A stretch of DNA of 64,000 bases from NCBI GenBank assembly GCA_030323885.1, contig CM059196.1:35256481-35320480 (forward strand), given 5' to 3'. A program made the position numbers and the translations under genes. Under the pieces are notes generated by a model. It saw only the letters and a program-made list of their open reading frames with translations. It had not been told where the DNA came from and did no database searches. The DNA is from Branchipolynoe longqiensis (Eukaryota; Annelida; Polychaeta; Phyllodocida; Polynoidae). This document shows, piece after piece, positions 62,405 through 64,000 of the stretch; the first letter of the stretch is position 1, and every line of letters begins with the position of its first letter.

Positions 62405-63030
62405 TTTACCTCGGTAAACAGCCTCAGGCTAGCCTCAGGCTAGGGAGAGGTAAGCACGTCCGGGTACCAGCAATTAGCATATACAACTCACGACTGGATA
62501 ACGTGTCGTTGGGTTGCTCCGGCCAAAATTAGTCTACATACAAGCAATACGCAGTAAGTATAATAAAAACTGTGGTTAGCTTAATTATGATGCATTGGAG
62601 CATCAATATGGAAAGTTTAGACTTTCGTTGGTCCAATGTTGGACGAGTTATTTGGTTATAAACAACAAGGATAGAACACTCGAGTGGGTTTCGCGAAGGA
62701 ACCAAACCGGTCATTAGCGGTTATGTCAACACCCGGGTCACCGTGTGACTATGGTAGAGATGTGGGTTTCGCCCTATCTCATGTGGAAATTCTACTCGTA
62801 CTCTAATAGAGAGTAATGTTGGAGATGTTCCTGGGTTTCTTTTATAGGACTCCCCTAGACAAAACTTTTTCAGGCGTTTCTCCGAGTTTCGTTAGCATTT
62901 TCTCCAACTTGTTGACGGTAGTAGTCACAGGTGGGAGAAGTGTGCGGAACAGAGGGATGGGCGGGCCGATACACTGGTCCCGACCCCGCGTAAGGTTTGG
63001 GCTTGACCCACAACCCACGCACAAATTTAG
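62405..63030 (+). mobile_element. Probable 5' region of the retrotransposon that follows
   Basis: Unlike the flanking repeat-rich DNA, this part has no SINE or simple repeats and leads into the Gag-like frame. Features: cctcaggctagcctcaggctag direct repeat, a palindrome-like tactctaatagagagta near 62799-62815, and cttttataggactcc near 62840 as a possible core promoter. LTR or inverted termini could not be defined because the 3' end is outside the window. Confidence 0.45.
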
Positions 63031-64000
63031 GAGGATTTCTTGGACACTGACTCGGCGGTGGAGCTTAAGGCTCCTCCTCCTCCTTCTCCTAAACGGAGGA
63101 AGAAGAAGAAACAGGTGATTTCTTCGGGTGATGAATTCACCAAGGAGCGGGCAGAGTCTGGTTTGCGCAAAAGCGGAAGACTAAGTCCAAAAAGAAGAAG
63201 AGGAAGAGGAATATTCTTCTTCTGAGTCGTCCACTGAGTCTACTTCTACGGAATCAGACTCAGACACCGTATATGAAGGGGTCTATGCGGACATTGGCAC
63301 TAAAGTGGCTAAGAAGGGATGGAGAAGCCAAAGGCTAAGCGGGTTTAAAACCACTACGCTTATGCGCGAGACCGTGAATGGTCATTTTCGCACGTTCAAA
63401 CCGGCGGAGGTTATCTCCAAGTTAGGAGATGAGTTAACAGGCATAAAGGGTGATCCCAACTCCATCATTAAAGAGATGGATCGGGATGTCAATATGACGG
63501 ATGACCGTAAGAAGTTTGAGGATGTGTTGCACACAGTGCATAAGGCAGTGTTGGCTACCCTAACAGCTATTGTTTCTGTGGCTAATAGGATGCAGAGTGA
63601 AAATAAGTTCTCGTCTTTGGCTAAGACAATGGACAAAGGCATTGCAGTACTAGCGGCGGCAGGTAATTACCTGTCGTTTCGAAGATATGAAAATGTCTTC
63701 AAGTCAGTTTGCACAGATGCTGGCAAAGAAGTGGCTCGCTCTAAGAAGGTTACCGATAATGAGGGGAAGGAGTTTACGCTCTATCTTGCTCCAGAGCCGA
63801 TTAAAGGGAAACCTTTAGATAATACCAAGATGTTTGGCGGTCAACTACAATACCTCTATAAAGAGGTAGAGACTGCAGCCAAGAGTGGCAAAAACATGGA
63901 TGGCAAGAAGAAACAGGAAGTTCCTCGTTTCAAAAAGTCACGAGGGGATTTTCGTCCACGACGGTTCACCAGAGGAACCAGACCGAGTTCAAACTTCGGT
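63031..64000 (+). CDS. Retrotransposon Gag-like protein, DIRS-like candidate, partial and frameshifted
   Basis: A reading frame open from 63185 to the window end (272 codons, no stop) encodes a Ser/Glu/Asp-rich start (SSSESSTESTSTESDSD), a helical middle, AAAGNYLSFRRYENVFKSV, DNTKMFGGQLQYLYKEVE, and a basic Arg/Lys/Phe end (PRFKKSRGDFRPRRFTRG). The 'N..L..RR.........MFG..L' order and basic tail resemble the Gag-like ORF1 of DIRS/PAT-type tyrosine-recombinase retrotransposons (from memory). Upstream, 63031-63225 is open in another frame (APPPPSPKRRKKKKQ) and a third frame bridges them with a Lys-rich run, so two frameshifts in A/G-rich DNA separate the start from the main frame. RT and recombinase would lie beyond 64000. 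Confidence 0.55.

Overview
This looks like intergenic or intronic DNA from an invertebrate nuclear genome, most likely a marine mollusc. That is an inference. There are no bacterial operons or Shine-Dalgarno-led ORFs, no dense coding and no rRNA. Almost everything is interspersed repeat: three tRNA-headed SINE families in dozens of copies, several short inverted-repeat (MITE or foldback) families, non-LTR retrotransposon 3' ends, a solo LTR, minisatellites, and long simple or strand-asymmetric tracts. SINE-B ends in a block (gtcgttaaataaaac) that I associate with molluscan SINEs of the MetaSINE/Nin-DC type. That match is from memory and was not searched.

Names used here. SINE-A is about 325-345 bp, with head TGGCCGAATCGGTAGAGCGC and tail 'gatatgaccttagatgttg...ggacgtaaaac'. 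SINE-B is about 337 bp, with head 'gggacgtagctcaggcgg'. SINE-C is a tRNA-like monomer with an intact acceptor-stem pairing, often present as a dimer. E is a ~350 bp palindromic-ended element (TTAAAGCTGCATAGTCCGATG ends). G is a ~200-240 bp MITE (gagttcaggcgcaaaacc ends). F is a 'ggctggaagacc'/AATAAA repeat.

Layout. 1-3.8 kb: satellite-like units, GCC-rich tandem units, SINE-A copies, adjacent perfect hairpins. 4-9.3 kb: an LTR-like segment, the best candidate host exon (4599-4803), two pairs of E elements, SINE-A and SINE-B pieces. 9.7-16.5 kb: SINE-A with clean target duplication, a G-rich tract, a GATATA minisatellite split by a LINE-tailed element, a 319 bp foldback element, more SINEs. 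16.8-22.5 kb: minisatellites and an ACC tract. 22.7-31.5 kb: SINEs, the first SINE-C dimer, MITE G, CCA tract. 31.6-35.5 kb: 'acattgggtataaatagtgg' minisatellite, a 1.75 kb long-inverted-repeat element with a pyrimidine loop, and a SINE-A split by a solo LTR. 36.5-40.3 kb: TA tract, E element, a 26-unit 77 bp satellite nested in SINE-A, and a CCAAT/TATA promoter-like segment. 41-48.3 kb: polypyrimidine tract, AACGTT-rich foldback, SINE-B with target duplication, LINE-tailed element, CCAAT-containing tandem repeats, and two abutting inverted-repeat elements, one full of ACGT/CRE-like sites. 48.5-62.4 kb: further SINEs, tandem arrays of the SINE-A tail, a long-TIR element, two LINE remnants, SINE-C dimers. 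62.4-64 kb: start of a retrotransposon with a Gag-like reading frame running off the window, possibly DIRS-like.

Few host genes can be supported. One exon (4599-4803) has good acceptor, donor and coding character; five other short segments are only exon-like. The window's interest lies in how the repeats behave: SINE 3' tails moving and expanding as separate modules, a satellite that appears to have grown out of a SINE, dimeric SINEs, a short element sharing its 3' end with a LINE, and nested insertions that give a relative chronology.
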